DNA of 64,000 bases from Caldicellulosiruptor bescii DSM 6725. Lineage in GTDB: Bacteria; Bacillota; Thermoanaerobacteria; Caldicellulosiruptorales; Caldicellulosiruptoraceae. Below the pieces are notes generated by a model, which was given only the letters and a program-made list of their open reading frames with translations, searched no databases and had not been told where the DNA came from. The DNA is taken from the NCBI RefSeq assembly GCF_000022325.1, contig NC_012034.1, forward strand, positions 2,541,501-2,605,500, written 5' to 3'. This document shows positions 40,670-49,217 of the stretch, one piece after another. Position 1 is the stretch's first letter, and the number at the start of each line of letters is the position of its first letter. The position numbers and the translations under genes were made by a program.

Positions 40670-41521
40670 CTACAACCTTTCTATTTTTTCTTTTAACTCT
40701 AGCATGGAAGGATTAATGTATATCTGAGTAGTAGTAATTCTCGAATGCCCAGCAAGTGCAGCAACCTCTGTGATAGTGAATCCCTTCTCAAGAGCTCGCT
40801 TGCAGAAATAATGTCTCAGCTGGTGTGGTCCTATTGGTTCTATCTTAGCTATACGACAGTATTCTTTGATTATCCTGTACACTGTGCTTCTGTCCAATTT
40901 TCCCCTCTCGGAAATGAAGAGGTAATCAAGGTGAGAGTACTTATATTTGCCTCTTTCTTTAAGCCAGTTATCAATTGCTTCCCTGACAGTCCTGTTTAAA
41001 GGAATCTTTCTTTGTTTACCGCCTTTGCCGTAATAAATAATCAGCTCATCCTTGACGATGTCATTAAGCCGGATGTTGCAAAGTTCAGAAACCCTTACAC
41101 CTGTGTAAGCAAGAGTGTAGAATATAGCAATATCTCTTGCAGAGCCATAGTGAACAACAGCTTCTTCCAACTTATTGAAGTCTTTGTTTTCTAACTTGGC
41201 AGGAGATACACCAGGCTCTTGAACGTCAATAAAGTAGTCATCTAAAACAGGGTTGGTTTCAATGAGTCCTTTTTCTACGAGAAAGTCGCAGTATGATTTT
41301 ATTGCTGACAAGTTGTTATTGATTGTTTTAGCATTCAACTTTTTAACGGTCATAAGATAGCTTCTATAGTTTCTGATGTGCAGAGGCAGAACTTTTCCGT
41401 CAAACTCTCTGTCGTAGCTTTCCTGGTACCATTTTAAAAAGTTTTCTACGGCTCTGATATATGTTTTTGCTGTACTTTCCATTTTACCTTTTCCCAGAAG
41501 CCAGTTGTGAAATTCCTGCAT
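40670..41521 (-). CDS. XerC/D-like tyrosine recombinase (integrase)
   Basis: 283 aa. N-terminal SAM-like core-binding domain, then the catalytic set R143 (GVRVSELCNIR), H233-xx-R236 (HQLRHYF), H259 (GHSRITTT) and Y268. Size and layout are XerC/D-like. It may resolve element dimers or integrate at tRNA-Ser. ATG 41521 after GGGGG. Its promoter carries repeated TTTTGTTGC sites. Confidence 0.88.
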   Translation of the reverse strand: MQEFHNWLLGKGKMESTAKTYIRAVENFLKWYQESYDREFDGKVLPLHIRNYRSYLMTVKKLNAKTINNNLSAIKSYCDFLVEKGLIETNPVLDDYFIDVQEPGVSPAKLENKDFNKLEEAVVHYGSARDIAIFYTLAYTGVRVSELCNIRLNDIVKDELIIYYGKGGKQRKIPLNRTVREAIDNWLKERGKYKYSHLDYLFISERGKLDRSTVYRIIKEYCRIAKIEPIGPHQLRHYFCKRALEKGFTITEVAALAGHSRITTTQIYINPSMLELKEKIERL

Positions 41522-41570
41522 TTTTAATTACCCCCTGAAGAAGTTTGCAAGCATGATGTAGTTCTTCCGA

Positions 41571-41677
41571 TTTTGTTGCGAATTTATTTGCAAATTTTGT
41601 TGCGGATAAGACATTTTATACAGGGAGATTATATCATTTTGGTGTATGATTTGCAACGAAATGATTCTTTTGTTGCA
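41571..41677 (-). promoter_or_regulatory. integrase promoter with repeated TTTTGTTGC sites
   Basis: TTTTGTTGCG at 41571 and 41595, TTTTGTTGCA at 41668, inverted TTGCAACGAA at 41651. The -35 TTGCAA (41651-41656) lies in the inverted site; TATAAT is at 41628-41633, 17 bp away. Confidence 0.6.
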
Positions 41678-41694
41678 AAAATTCATACCTCTTG

Positions 41695-41730
41695 AAAGAA
41701 AAAAAGGCTTCCAGCAGGTACTGGAAGCCA
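41695..41730 (-). terminator. intrinsic terminator of the LexA-like gene
   Basis: GGCTTCCAG/CTGGAAGCC stem followed by T7 on the minus strand. Confidence 0.85.
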
Positions 41731-41763
41731 GGTGTTCTACTATTCCAGCCTTCCATATTTTTG

Positions 41764-41976
41764 TTATCCGTTAATTGTGATTGTACGTGGCTTTCCTTTT
41801 TCTTTTGTGATATAACCTTTCTTTTCGAGCCTTCGCAGATGTCCATGAAGAGTAGATGAAGACTTAATACCAACCATATCAGCAAGTTCTCTAACGGTGG
41901 GTGGATAACCCTTTTCGTTAATGTAGTTTGTTATAGCATTCAGTATTTGTTGCTGTCTTTCTGTTAATACCTGCAT
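41764..41976 (-). CDS. LexA DNA-binding domain protein without protease domain
   Basis: 70 aa, only the LexA N-terminal winged helix (LTERQQQILNAITNYINEKGYPPTVRELADMVGIKSSSTLHGHLRRLEKKGYI). LexA is about 200 aa with a self-cleaving C-terminus; here the gene ends in a normal stop with a terminator. So it binds DNA but should not respond to RecA. A perfect palindrome in its leader is a likely autogenous operator. Confidence 0.85.
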   Translation of the reverse strand: MQVLTERQQQILNAITNYINEKGYPPTVRELADMVGIKSSSTLHGHLRRLEKKGYITKEKGKPRTITING

Positions 41977-41994
41977 AAGCAGACACTCCTTTCT

Positions 41995-42024
41995 GCAAAC
42001 AATTGTTTGCTATTTCTATTATAC
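41995..42024 (-). promoter_or_regulatory. palindrome GCAAACAATTGTTTGC and promoter of the LexA-like gene
   Basis: Perfect 16-bp palindrome at 41995-42010, just downstream of TATAAT (about 42018-42023). Each half-site contains GTTTGC, the core of the AGTTWGC boxes. Confidence 0.6.
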
Positions 42025-42088
42025 ACTCAAAACTAACCAAACACAAGTTCGTTTTTTGAAAAGGCTGCAGAAGTTGCATTCTGCAGCC

Positions 42089-44296
42089 CTACTGAAGGTT
42101 GCCAAGGACTGTGAGTGGGTCCACTGGAGTACCATTGATTCTAATTTCAAAATGCAGGTGGTTACCAGAAGAATATCCTGTTGAATCAGCGCTGCCTATT
42201 TCATCGCCTTTCTTTACCACCTGCCCTACCTGAACATTTATCTCGGCCAGATGTGCATAGTAAAACTCATACTCCCCTGATTGCAAGATAATAGTCTTAC
42301 CATATCCGTTCATCCAACCTGCAAACTTGACTACTGCATTCTGAACAGCAAAAACGGGTTGTCCGTAAGTTGTTGCAATGTCTATACCGGTGTGCATTTT
42401 CCATTCGTGGGAAATTGGGTGATATCGCATACCAAACGGACTCGTGATATAAATTTCTCCTGCGATCGGTTTTGCCACGTTCGGGTTCGTTAGCATTTCA
42501 CTTACAGACTTATATAACTGTGCCTGGTCGATGAGCGGCGGTGCGTATTCACTCCTTGTTTTTGCGAAGTTTCGAGGTGCGTCCCACTGTTTCGCACCGT
42601 TAACACCCATCCAGTAACCAGCAAGAGCAGGGATTACTTGTTCTTTCCATCCATCACCCTGCCAGTCCACTGTTTTTGGGTCTATTCCCATTTCTTTGAA
42701 ACTATTGTACAGTGTCCATGTACCTATTAGAATCTGGTCTCTTGGATTGGTTATGTCGCCTGTGATGGTTACATCCGGGAATGCATTTTTGAATGCTTCT
42801 ACCCTGCTATTCCAGTGTTTTTGTTGTACCTGCATGAGACCTATTGCTACGCCATCGTAGTTCTCTGCTTTTGCGCTGGGATTGAATGAACTTTCCCTGA
42901 ACGATACTGCCCCTAAAAACCAGTATGGGATACCCATCAGTTTTTCTGCTTCCTGGAACATTGGCAGGAATTGTGCGGGAATGTATGAACAGTTTACATA
43001 TCCACCAACGTTCATGTAATCGTTTATGTCACTGAATACCCAGTTCAAATCTTTTGTGCCTTTTATGAAACTCATTGCGGTGTTGATAATCATTGATTTG
43101 GCAAGTTCAATATTCTCACCAGGGTTGTCTTCTTTTATCATCTCCTCAAGCCTTTCATATTCCTTACCAATTGAGTTCTGCCCATTGAGTTCGGGGACAG
43201 TTTCAATTACCTGCAGTACTTCTTCTTTTTCAAGTTTCTTTTCTCCATCAGTGTGACTTATGTTTGTTGCTCCTTTTTCTGGAGAAAATGCGGGTTCTTC
43301 TGTTTCTGAGGATGTTTCCAATGTTTTACTGCTGGTGGAAGGTTTCATGTCTTTGTCTGTTTTATCAAAATTGGTTTTGAGTTCAAATGTAGATTTGATA
43401 CCCAGGTCGGATGCATGTAAGCAGTTCTTGTTCTCAATGAATTTTGTTGGGTCAAAATCGAACTTTAAGTCCTGGCTTTTTGTCTTCTGTGTTTTCTGGG
43501 GCACATTGTTCTGGTATGTGCGCTTGTATTCGTTGATATCGTAGCTGAATGTATAGCGCTGTTTGATTGTGTCAGCAGCAACTATCAGCCAGATAGGTTG
43601 TGTTTCGGTAATTTCAACTTTTTCAGTCCACTTCACGGTAACAGTCTGGCTTTTGTTTTCTGTCTGGGTTTCATATTTTCCTGTTTCAGGGTTGTAGACT
43701 TCTTTAGAAACTGTGTAGGAATATGTTCTTGGCATTGAGTAGTGCAAAAGTTTTGTAGTAACAGTTTTGCGTTCTGTTTTGATGTACAGGAATCTTGGTT
43801 TCATACGCTCAGCCAGGTCTGATAATTCACCCTTGACTTTGCGGTAGATGTACCACTGTGGCAGAATCTGATTGACAGCGCTTTTAATGCCCTGTTTTGC
43901 CAGCTCTTTCGCTACTTCGTCAAAGTCCTTGGCTTCTGTTATGTCTGCTTTGTTCATGAACTGCAGGTATTTGTAATAACTCATGACCCACGCTGCATTC
44001 AAAGCCAGATTTTCGTCTGTGCCATAGTAATCCAGTAAGTTGCCTGACTTTTTCCTTGCGATGTCAACAACGTCTTTTTGCAGTTTTTGATTGTGCTCAT
44101 CGTCGAGTCTATTGGAGATTTCTCCTGCTTCGATAAATGCCTGTATGGAGCCAAGAATCAGTAAAATCAGCAGAAGTATTCCTGCTATTATTAATCCAGG
44201 TTTGCTCATTAGGAACTTCACTAAAACCGACTTTGCTTTGTGTTTGACATATGCCTTTGCTACCTGTTTTGCTTTTTCCTGATTGTAGCCAAACAT
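42089..44296 (-). CDS. membrane-anchored cell-wall hydrolase, lytic transglycosylase plus M23 peptidase
   Basis: 735 aa. N-terminal membrane helix (LIIAGILLLILLILGSIQAFI), a long extracellular linker, a GH23 transglycosylase-like domain (about 450-570: GIPYWFLGAVSFRESSFNPSAK, GLMQVQQKHW) and a C-terminal M23 domain with MHTGIDIA and NHLHFE zinc motifs. Such two-domain enzymes open peptidoglycan for conjugation machines of Gram-positive elements; it could also serve the Tad pilus. ATG 44296 after GGGGG. Confidence 0.85.
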   Translation of the reverse strand: MFGYNQEKAKQVAKAYVKHKAKSVLVKFLMSKPGLIIAGILLLILLILGSIQAFIEAGEISNRLDDEHNQKLQKDVVDIARKKSGNLLDYYGTDENLALNAAWVMSYYKYLQFMNKADITEAKDFDEVAKELAKQGIKSAVNQILPQWYIYRKVKGELSDLAERMKPRFLYIKTERKTVTTKLLHYSMPRTYSYTVSKEVYNPETGKYETQTENKSQTVTVKWTEKVEITETQPIWLIVAADTIKQRYTFSYDINEYKRTYQNNVPQKTQKTKSQDLKFDFDPTKFIENKNCLHASDLGIKSTFELKTNFDKTDKDMKPSTSSKTLETSSETEEPAFSPEKGATNISHTDGEKKLEKEEVLQVIETVPELNGQNSIGKEYERLEEMIKEDNPGENIELAKSMIINTAMSFIKGTKDLNWVFSDINDYMNVGGYVNCSYIPAQFLPMFQEAEKLMGIPYWFLGAVSFRESSFNPSAKAENYDGVAIGLMQVQQKHWNSRVEAFKNAFPDVTITGDITNPRDQILIGTWTLYNSFKEMGIDPKTVDWQGDGWKEQVIPALAGYWMGVNGAKQWDAPRNFAKTRSEYAPPLIDQAQLYKSVSEMLTNPNVAKPIAGEIYITSPFGMRYHPISHEWKMHTGIDIATTYGQPVFAVQNAVVKFAGWMNGYGKTIILQSGEYEFYYAHLAEINVQVGQVVKKGDEIGSADSTGYSSGNHLHFEIRINGTPVDPLTVLGNLQ

Positions 44297-44302
44297 GGTT
44301 CA

Positions 44303-44545
44303 TTACCCCCTTAATGCTTTAAGCCAGCTAAAAGCATCGGTTTCTTCTCTTGTGATTTCTACTGTTCCATCCAGAAGGTCTGTATATCTGAAAGATTCCC
44401 TGTAGCTTTTTAGTTGGACAACGAAAAAGCTGGGATACTTTGCTATTACAACACCTTCTCGTGGTTCGGATGGTTCTGTATATCTACCCTGTCCAGTAGT
44501 ATATGGAACTTTGTTAACTCTAACCTTTTGACCGATTTTTATCAC
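44303..44545 (-). CDS. small SH3/KOW-like protein
   Basis: 80 aa, beta-rich (MIKIGQKVRVNKVPYTTGQG...GVVIAKYPSFFVVQLKSYRESFRYTDLLDGTVEI), resembling small SH3-like barrels. GTG 44545 starts about 10 bp from the right end of IscB copy 2, and no RBS lies at proper distance, so the insertion probably separated it from its leader. It ends 7 bp before the wall hydrolase. Confidence 0.5.
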   Translation of the reverse strand: MIKIGQKVRVNKVPYTTGQGRYTEPSEPREGVVIAKYPSFFVVQLKSYRESFRYTDLLDGTVEITREETDAFSWLKALRG

Positions 44546-44554
44546 AAACTAGCG

Positions 44555-46290
44555 CAGAAGACTCCATTTTCTTTAAGATGGAGATGAATGCGCTGTTGGC
44601 AACAAGTGGGTTCTTAACTGTGGTATAGACTGTTGTACATAACAACCATTCCTTCGTTATGGAGTACCTGCCTGCATTCTTCTGGTTGAACGTACATTTT
44701 TCCCACTATCTTTTTTAGCTGTGGCGAATACAAATACTTCTGGGATACCACACCTGTTGTTACAAACCTCTTGCCTGTTGGTTCGTGAATCCATACATCA
44801 CCCGCTATAGTCGGCATTTCTTTTCGCAGCGGGTTAAGAATCTTTGTACCGGGATATACCTTGAGTTTTCTTTGAATTTCCGGTGGCAATGGTGATATAT
44901 CTGCAAAGGACGGTTCTTTCTGGTCTGTCCTCTTACGTCTGTTCTTCGCCACAATCTTACCATCAACCTTGTACAGTCTGTCTCTTACAGCATGTATTCT
45001 TGCCCTGTTGTGTCTTCTGAACTTTACCAGGGTTAGCTCAATCATGTGTGTTCTGTCAGCTTCTGTACAGCTGCAAAAGACCGCTGCTGTTGCCAGAGCG
45101 TCGTTTGCATGTCCTTTCTTAAGACCCAGTTTTTTTCTCATCTGTGCCGCGTCAGATGCAGGTACGAACTTCAGCCATGGTATTTCACGCAGTTGACCTA
45201 TTATCGCATTCATCGTACCCAGTGCACGCCACTGCCTGACACCTTCCACCGGTATATACACTCTTCCAGCATGGACATCTTCATGACAGTCCCTGCACAG
45301 GTACACCAGGTTTTCCTGAACGTCTGTACCACCACATTTACGCTGTATCAAATGGTGCTTCTGCAGATTGTCTTCTGTACCGCAGATAATACACTTCTTC
45401 TCTGCTGGAACTCTGGGTGATTTTTGATACCCTGTACCATATGTTTTACCCCATGTCATTGTTCTGACATCAAAGATGTTGTCTTCCATAACGAACACAA
45501 CCTGCTCTGCTGGGAATGGAAAGAACTTTAAGAGTTTTTTGTAAAGGTTGAGGTGGGTTTCTATGCCATGTCTAAGTGTTGCATTTGTTCTATCCTTTGT
45601 CCTTACATTTCTTGGTGCTTTGAATTTTGTCAGGACCCTACTATGTCTTTTGGACATTCGTTTTTTTCTGCACCTTGAGTGGTACCTGCGGTTTCGTCTG
45701 TATCCCCTTCTTTTAGTCATCAAGTCCTTAATTTCAGGGATTCTTGTTTCTAAAACCCCTATACAGTAGACAATCAATACGCCCCAGCGAAGTTCGCATA
45801 CTGCAAAGCCTATGTGGTGGTATCCCGGGTCAAGTACTACAAAGAGACGTCTTTCTATCGTTTTGGAGTAGTCAAACTCCCTGTCGAGGAACATCACAAC
45901 CGGTGGTTTGCCAGAAGCTCCACCACCGATGATTTTTGCTCTACCCTGCTTTACCAGTTTTCTTACCATATCAAATCTTCTTGTTGGGTGTCCTGGTCTT
46001 CCATGTTTGTCAACGGTGAAGATTACCAATATTCTTTCCCTCCTTGTTCAGGAGCCCTATGATCTGGGCACCTTCCAAAAGGAAGGTGGTAGGTCTCCCT
46101 GAGGCGTGCTGTAGCACCCTGTGTAAGGCTGCGGGATTGCACCGCTGTCTCCCGGAACTGGGAGTGTCGTCCCGGAACGTCAGGTTCTGCTACAGCATCA
46201 CCCACGTTCAACTACCTGCCAGCAGGCAGACTCACCGGCAGTCCACCCTTGCCAGCAAGCCACCGCCTCTTCAGGGGGGTGGTAGTTGAC
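44555..46290 (-). mobile_element. IS200/IS605-type insertion carrying iscB (copy 2), no tnpA
   Basis: Left end: GTCAACTACC (46290) with hairpin CCTGAAGAGG-based stem. Right end: hairpin CTCCATCTT-AAAG-AAAATGGAG at 44563-44584 after the ORF. Right boundary is approximate. The same GTCAACTACC start as copy 1 shows common ancestry. Confidence 0.65.
44614..46029 (-). CDS. iscB: IscB-like RuvC/HNH RNA-guided nuclease, copy 2
   Basis: 471 aa, divergent from copy 1. RRXRR-type N-terminus (MVIFTVDKHGRPGHPTRRFDMVRKLV), RuvC-I VVLDPGYHHIGF (D67), arginine-rich bridge (RRGYRRNRRYHSRCRKKRMSKRHSR), RuvC-II FVMEDNIFD, HNH CIICGTEDNLQKHHLIQRKCGGTDVQENLVYLCRDCHEDVH, RuvC-III GHANDALATAA, and a long C-terminal domain. 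TTG 46029 with AGGAGG 9 nt upstream. Confidence 0.85.
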   Translation of the reverse strand: MVIFTVDKHGRPGHPTRRFDMVRKLVKQGRAKIIGGGASGKPPVVMFLDREFDYSKTIERRLFVVLDPGYHHIGFAVCELRWGVLIVYCIGVLETRIPEIKDLMTKRRGYRRNRRYHSRCRKKRMSKRHSRVLTKFKAPRNVRTKDRTNATLRHGIETHLNLYKKLLKFFPFPAEQVVFVMEDNIFDVRTMTWGKTYGTGYQKSPRVPAEKKCIICGTEDNLQKHHLIQRKCGGTDVQENLVYLCRDCHEDVHAGRVYIPVEGVRQWRALGTMNAIIGQLREIPWLKFVPASDAAQMRKKLGLKKGHANDALATAAVFCSCTEADRTHMIELTLVKFRRHNRARIHAVRDRLYKVDGKIVAKNRRKRTDQKEPSFADISPLPPEIQRKLKVYPGTKILNPLRKEMPTIAGDVWIHEPTGKRFVTTGVVSQKYLYSPQLKKIVGKMYVQPEECRQVLHNEGMVVMYNSLYHS

Positions 46291-46306
46291 AGTTTCTTTG
46301 AGAAAA
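46030..46306 (-). ncRNA. omega RNA of IscB copy 2 with putative guide
   Basis: 260 nt without ORF and with strong stems: TCAACTACC/GGTAGTTGA, TGCTGTAGCA/TGCTACAGCA, CTCCC/GGGAG. The predicted guide is the 16 nt upstream of GTCAACTACC (46291-46306), in intergenic sequence. Sequence differs from copy 1 apart from the first helix. Confidence 0.7.
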
Positions 46307-46333
46307 AAAGTCGTTATGAAAATCTGTGGTGTG

Positions 46334-46705
46334 TCATTTCTGCGCATCCTGCACAACACTCCCTTTTAGGATTTCTTTGACCTCTTCCACTTTCCTGAAA
46401 TAGAAACATTTGATTGGTATCTTGAACTTTTTCGCAAACTCTATTTCTCTTTTCATGCCTTCTGTTATTTCAGGTCCAAACACCCAGAGCTCCTGGCATT
46501 CCAGAAGCAACTGCAAAGCCATTTCCAAACCCTGTTCTCTTTCTGTGTTCTCATCCAAAAACTGGGGAAAATACACATGTGGAGCGATAGGCAGATAACC
46601 TTCGTCAAAAGCTTTTCTGCAATATTGCAGAGCTTTTTGTCTGTTTTCTTCCGGGTTATCTCTGTATGGGGAGCAGATATATACTTTCAGTCTGAAGTTT
46701 TGCAC
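46334..46705 (-). CDS. DUF4406-type nucleoside deoxyribosyltransferase-like protein
   Basis: 123 aa (KVYICSPYRDNPEENRQKALQYCRKAFDEGYLPIAPHVYFPQFLDE, CQELWVFGPEITEGMKREIEFAKK). The fold is that of nucleoside 2-deoxyribosyltransferases; phage members are often of unknown substrate. It overlaps rusA by 19 bp. Confidence 0.75.
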   Translation of the reverse strand: MQNFRLKVYICSPYRDNPEENRQKALQYCRKAFDEGYLPIAPHVYFPQFLDENTEREQGLEMALQLLLECQELWVFGPEITEGMKREIEFAKKFKIPIKCFYFRKVEEVKEILKGSVVQDAQK

Positions 46706-47061
46706 TTTAAAACACTCCTTGCTTCTCTAATACTGATTACAATTTTTTCACAATTTACCGGTGTTAATTTTCTGATTCGCAGGTCTACAACCTGTCTGTC
46801 GTCAATGAATGCCACGCCACTAAGCCCATCCAGAATAGCTTTTGCTATGTTATCAAAATCTGCTCTCGTCTTTGAATACACGTCGATATTAACCTTTACA
46901 GGTTTTTCAATAGGTTTTCTAACAACACTTCTTGTAGTCCAGCCAATGAGTTCTTCGAATTCTCTTGTTTCTTTCGGTGTATACATCCTGCCGTTTGCAC
47001 CCAGTCTGGGACGGGCTTTCGGCACAGGTTTTGTTTGAATTTCGATTTTAAAATACGCCAC
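46687..47061 (-). CDS. rusA: RusA Holliday-junction resolvase
   Basis: 124 aa. KPVPKARPRLG, KTRADFDNIAKAILDGLSGVAFIDDRQV with the catalytic Asp cluster of RusA. Cuts Holliday junctions made during element replication or recombination. Confidence 0.9.
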   Translation of the reverse strand: MAYFKIEIQTKPVPKARPRLGANGRMYTPKETREFEELIGWTTRSVVRKPIEKPVKVNIDVYSKTRADFDNIAKAILDGLSGVAFIDDRQVVDLRIRKLTPVNCEKIVISIREARSVLKCKTSD

Positions 47062-47124
47062 CTTTTATACCCCCTTGAAACCGGTTTATCTTGCCCCGCA
47101 ACGAGCACCTAAAAACGCAGAAAA

Positions 47125-47160
47125 TAAAAAAACACGTCCCTATTCAGGGGATGTGCTAAA
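47125..47160 (-). terminator. terminator downstream of the YdjM-like gene
   Basis: CACATCCC/GGGACGTG stem, T7 on the minus strand. Confidence 0.65.
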
Positions 47161-47182
47161 AAGCAGCAGTATAAATGGTATT

Positions 47183-47653
47183 TCAGGCATGTTTTGTTAT
47201 GAGAAAACTCAAAATGAGCAAGCAAACGATAAAGATTGCGGTATCCTCAACTCCGCCTGTTTTAACAAGTTTAAAGCCAATTGTCGAATTTTGTCGAAGC
47301 ATAGAAAGTTTTATACCGCTGAGTGTTAGACTGTCCAGTATCAGGTGGGACATATACCCCAGCACAAACATCCACGCCCAGTAGCTAAAATTGGAGCTTA
47401 AAAGCACAACTACACAAAGACCAATCGCAAAATCAAGGCTATGTGTAATTGTCCTGTGCCCAAGCAGTTTGTTTATAAGCCATGAAATTGGTTTTATTTT
47501 CCTTCCCAGTAGCGAATCTGGATGGTCTATATCAGGCAGGAGTGCTGATATTCCTGCCACTGCTACTTCGAGAGACAAAGCACTCCTGTGGGCAAGCACT
47601 TGTATACTGCTGGCTGCTGCAAGGGCAAAAGCCAAGTGGGTATAGCCTCTCAT
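47183..47653 (-). CDS. YdjM-like membrane-bound metal-dependent hydrolase
   Basis: 156 aa with several membrane helices, the conserved THLAFALAAAS, LPDIDHPDSLLGRK and GHRTITHSL motifs (His/Asp metal ligands) of the YdjM/LexA-binding inner-membrane family. Role unclear. Confidence 0.8.
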   Translation of the reverse strand: MRGYTHLAFALAAASSIQVLAHRSALSLEVAVAGISALLPDIDHPDSLLGRKIKPISWLINKLLGHRTITHSLDFAIGLCVVVLLSSNFSYWAWMFVLGYMSHLILDSLTLSGIKLSMLRQNSTIGFKLVKTGGVEDTAIFIVCLLILSFLITKHA

Positions 47654-47669
47654 ATCTCCCCCTCCGGCT

Positions 47670-48191
47670 TTAGTTCTCCTTTTTTGTTATGAGTTCCATC
47701 TGAGCAATAGCAAGAGCTTCTATGACTGTTGGCTGGAATATACCCATATTCCACAGTTCATCAATTGCTTCTTTGTGGGAAACTGGTTTTTTATACTGTC
47801 GCCAAAGGCTTGTCATAGCTTCATATTTATCAGCAGCAGCTACGATTTGCACAGGTAGTGGCAAATCAGATGTATCCTGATGGTGGAGCAGTGCAATCAC
47901 AGAAAATTCATTTAAACCCAGCATTTTTAGAAGTTCTGCTCCCCATTTGCTGTGGTTTTTGAAAATTTCTAACTCTTCTCTGCTTATTGCAATGGACTTA
48001 TCCCAAAGCGCATTGGGGACAAGCAGTTTCCCGACATCGTGCAAAAGTCCAGCGGTATAATAAAATTCTTCGTCCATTCCCAGATTTTTTGCTATTATAG
48101 TGCACAGTTTTGCAACGTTCAGCGAATGAGTAAGTAGTGTTGCGTTTTTCTCGCTCATGTTTTGCAAAAGCAGATTCAGTGCTTTTTGCAT
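47670..48191 (-). CDS. HD-domain phosphohydrolase (HDIG/HD-GYP-like)
   Basis: 173 aa. TLLTHSLNVAKLCTIIAKNLG, LLHDVGKLLVP (HD motif), NHSKWGAELL, LLHHQD and AADKYEAMTS are the metal-binding steps of HD-GYP-type enzymes, without a clear GYP. It may hydrolyse a cyclic dinucleotide or other phosphate ester. ATG 48191; the frame opens to 48230, through the SSB terminator. Confidence 0.75.
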   Translation of the reverse strand: MQKALNLLLQNMSEKNATLLTHSLNVAKLCTIIAKNLGMDEEFYYTAGLLHDVGKLLVPNALWDKSIAISREELEIFKNHSKWGAELLKMLGLNEFSVIALLHHQDTSDLPLPVQIVAAADKYEAMTSLWRQYKKPVSHKEAIDELWNMGIFQPTVIEALAIAQMELITKKEN

Positions 48192-48227
48192 AATACCTTT
48201 TGCACTCCCTTCTAAAAAAGTGGACAA

Positions 48228-48262
48228 CAAAAAAAGCAGGGTTAAAAACCCTGCTTAGAATG
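48228..48262 (-). terminator. terminator of ssb
   Basis: AGCAGGG-TTTTTA-ACCCTGCT then T6, a few bases after the SSB stop. Confidence 0.8.
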
Positions 48263-48725
48263 GCAGATCTTCTTCTGCTGGGATAACACCGTTTTCTACT
48301 GGTGGTTCAAAGTTTTGGTCTTCTTCAAAGAACTCTTCCAGTTCCTTTTCCAGTTCATCCTCAGAAATTTCGGATTCTACTGTTTCTGCTACTGCAGTCT
48401 GTTCATGCTGCTGCTTAAGTTTAGAACCTGCAAACCAGAAACGCTCAATCACAAACCTGAAAGTGGGATATTCCACACCATCTTTTGTTTTTCCTCTTGC
48501 ATTTTCAGCTCTTGCTTTGACCAAAATTTCACGTCCCTTTTTGTAGTGCTGCTCAAGTAGTTCTGCATTCTTTCCAAAAGCTATGCATGGGATAAATTGA
48601 GTCCTTTTCTCTCCCTTGACTGTTCTGTCCATAGCAATTGTTATCCTGACAAGTTTGTTACCACTCTGTGTTGTAAAGACTTCAGGGTCTTTTGTTAGCC
48701 TTCCAAAAAATGTGCATTCGTTCAT
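48255..48725 (-). CDS. ssb: single-stranded DNA-binding protein
   Basis: 156 aa. OB-fold N-terminus (FFGRLTKDPEVFTTQSGNKLVRITIAMDR, FIPCIAFGKNAELLEQHYKKG), acidic linker, C-terminal tip EEDLPF that recruits replication and repair partners. Supports element replication. Confidence 0.95.
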   Translation of the reverse strand: MNECTFFGRLTKDPEVFTTQSGNKLVRITIAMDRTVKGEKRTQFIPCIAFGKNAELLEQHYKKGREILVKARAENARGKTKDGVEYPTFRFVIERFWFAGSKLKQQHEQTAVAETVESEISEDELEKELEEFFEEDQNFEPPVENGVIPAEEDLPF

Positions 48726-48745
48726 CTTAAAATCTCTCCTTTCTA

Positions 48746-49189
48746 CTACATACCATAGTTTTTATTGAATCGTCCTTTGTATTTAAAGTTTATACTCTTC
48801 TCTGAGGAATTTCCAAAAGGATTTTTTGTCCGAACATTTACTGTCCCTGTAATTGTTACTTCTTTTCCGTTAAAACTTATATCAGCCGCTACTAAATTCA
48901 TATTGTGTGCAGAAAGTAGATTAGATAATTCCTCCCTTAACCTTTCTTCAACTATGAGATTGTCACCTAAAACATTTTCATTGTCTGATGATGTATCACC
49001 TCCTTGTGTTACAAGTATATATGCTGTCTTTTCAATTGCAAGTTGACATATGTCGTTTATGTGATGCGTTTCACTACTTAGAAGTATTACAAAAAAAGTA
49101 ATCGCAACAAGCATCGCAGAAAGAAACATCATTGATAACATTAAAATAAGATTTGCATCACCTTTCTGAGCTTTTATAAACTTCCACAT
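48746..49189 (-). CDS. TadE/G-like pseudopilin or pilus accessory
   Basis: 147 aa: one N-terminal hydrophobic helix (LILMLSMMFLSAMLVAITFFVILL) after a short basic lead (KAQKGDANL), then an extracellular beta domain. Position at the end of the Tad cluster suggests a minor pilin. Sequence match is by layout only. Confidence 0.55.
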   Translation of the reverse strand: MWKFIKAQKGDANLILMLSMMFLSAMLVAITFFVILLSSETHHINDICQLAIEKTAYILVTQGGDTSSDNENVLGDNLIVEERLREELSNLLSAHNMNLVAADISFNGKEVTITGTVNVRTKNPFGNSSEKSINFKYKGRFNKNYGM

Positions 49190-49217
49190 TTTTATAACCC
49201 CTCATTTTAACAAAAAT

